Position numbers and translations under genes: made by a program
Part shown: one piece after another, positions 5,615 through 6,268 of the stretch
Numbering within the stretch: position 1 is the first letter of the stretch
How the letters are laid out: every line of letters starts with the position of its first letter
Assembly: GCA_023389175.1 (NCBI GenBank)
Contig: JAEWEW010000048.1
Coordinates: 1 to 6,268, forward strand
Direction: 5' to 3'
Origin: Pseudomonadota bacterium
Lineage (GTDB): Bacteria > Pseudomonadota > Gammaproteobacteria > Burkholderiales > Burkholderiaceae_E
Length of the DNA stretch: 6,268 nt
The notes under the pieces: generated by a model
Databases searched by the model: none
What the model was told of the DNA's origin: nothing
Seen by the model: only the letters and a program-made list of their open reading frames with translations

Positions 5615-6268
5615 AGGGATAGAAGAGCGCGACCGAATAGCCGGCCAGTTGCAGCGAGCCCGGGTCCAGCTCCAGGCGCACCGGCCATTCGCTGCGCCCG
5701 GCGAGCCCGTCGCGCGATGCGGCGCGATTCAGGTAGTCGCCCGGCAGGATCACCTTGCGAACCACCACTGTGCCGGCCTGATCCGTGAGGGTGAGCTCCA
5801 TCGCCGGCCAACGCACCACATGGCTGTCCCTGTTGCGGAGGACGGCGTTCATGGCGAGCAGGTCGTCACGCCCCTTGGATTGCAGCTCGAAGGATTCGAT
5901 GGTCAGCGAGGAGAGGTCGCGCACGGCGTCGACGCTCTGGCCGAAGACACCGGCGAGCACCGACACCACCGGGCGCAGCGCCGGCGCGCGGCTCGCGATC
6001 TCGTTGCGAAAGAGCAGCGTCAGCTGCAGCAGCGCCGCGACCACCAGCGCGATCGTCCCGTAGCGCCGCCGCGGGTCGGCGAAGAACGCGCCCAGGCTGT
6101 CGTATGGACCGTTGCGCTCGTCGTGGCCGTGCCAGCGGGACGAATGGCTGCGGCTGCGCCGGCTGCCCGAGCCGCCGCGCCAGGCGTCGCGCGCCTCGCG
6201 GGCGAGCAGGCTCGCGGCGGCGACCTCGGGGTCGTCCTCGTCGCGCAGGCCGTGGCGGTGGCGCGGCT
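5613..6268 (-). CDS. DUF3426 (zinc-ribbon) membrane protein, C-terminal part
   Basis: The frame stays open from the TAG at 5613-5615 to the window edge, so the gene's N-terminus is missing. The visible ~218 residues are, in order: a charged low-complexity cytoplasmic linker (His/Arg, then acidic DEDDPE, then Arg/Ser/His-rich); one membrane segment, YGTIALVVAALLQLTLLF (about 6009-6062); and a periplasmic domain. The domain has the DUF3426 pattern (LFRNEIASRAPALRPVV, LTIESFELQ, LAMNAVLRNRDSHVVRWPAMELTLTD, VVRKVILPGDYL). Family members carry an N-terminal zinc ribbon (MJ0042-type), expected beyond 6268. The function is unknown. In many Betaproteobacteria this gene lies downstream of prmA, which would fit here but is outside the window. 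The Cys pair often seen early in the periplasmic domain is absent here. An internal GTG at 6044 is not the true start because it would cut the membrane segment in half. Confidence 0.85.
   Translation of the reverse strand, partial: PRHRHGLRDEDDPEVAAASLLAREARDAWRGGSGSRRSRSHSSRWHGHDERNGPYDSLGAFFADPRRRYGTIALVVAALLQLTLLFRNEIASRAPALRPVVSVLAGVFGQSVDAVRDLSSLTIESFELQSKGRDDLLAMNAVLRNRDSHVVRWPAMELTLTDQAGTVVVRKVILPGDYLNRAASRDGLAGRSEWPVRLELDPGSLQLAGYSVALFYP

Noticed and set aside
4472..5788. 438-codon plus-strand frame running from the element through the kinase gene
   Set aside because: It is an antisense shadow of the PfkB-family gene, and its start lies inside the structured repeat.

Overview
The window is very GC-rich with strong G/C third-position bias, and its gene families point to a proteobacterium. 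The DUF3426 gene next to a PfkB-family kinase, the long YihY/BrkB protein and the Cys-Gly-rich lipoprotein are all familiar from Betaproteobacteria (Burkholderiales or Rhodocyclales) and from some related Gammaproteobacteria. The sequence alone does not settle the genus. No rRNA, tRNA, CRISPR array or phage gene is visible.

Layout. (1) Bases 1-65 hold a strong GC hairpin, a likely terminator for the gene that follows on the minus strand. (2) Bases 66-2747 (minus) encode an 893-residue exported lipoprotein with an N-terminal Ig/carboxypeptidase-regulatory-like segment, a Gly/Asp-rich linker and degenerate RCC1-like repeats at the C-terminus. (3) Bases 2748-2889 are a divergent intergenic region with two perfect small palindromes, a possible minus-strand promoter and weak ribosome binding sites. 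(4) Bases 2890-4299 (plus) encode a YihY/BrkB-family inner-membrane protein with six predicted membrane segments and a C-terminal winged-helix-like extension. (5) Bases 4330-4604 form a 275-bp non-coding element. It is bounded by perfect 34-bp inverted repeats, with CTAG at both outer edges, and is filled by two large imperfect hairpins. It looks like a MITE or another structured mobile repeat lying between two convergent genes. (6) Bases 4601-5548 (minus) encode a PfkB/ribokinase-family sugar or nucleoside kinase whose TAG stop codon lies inside the right-hand CTAG of the element. (7) Bases 5613-6268 (minus, cut by the window edge) encode the C-terminal part of a DUF3426 membrane protein, whose N-terminal zinc ribbon would lie beyond the window.

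How the parts relate. The DUF3426 gene and the kinase gene run in the same direction 64 bp apart and probably share a transcript. The YihY gene converges on them, and the structured element separates the two converging units, so it could act as a two-way transcription barrier whatever its origin. The lipoprotein gene and the YihY gene diverge from a shared 142-bp region. The protein-coding genes are fairly ordinary. The most unusual signal in the window is the nested inverted-repeat element at 4330-4604.
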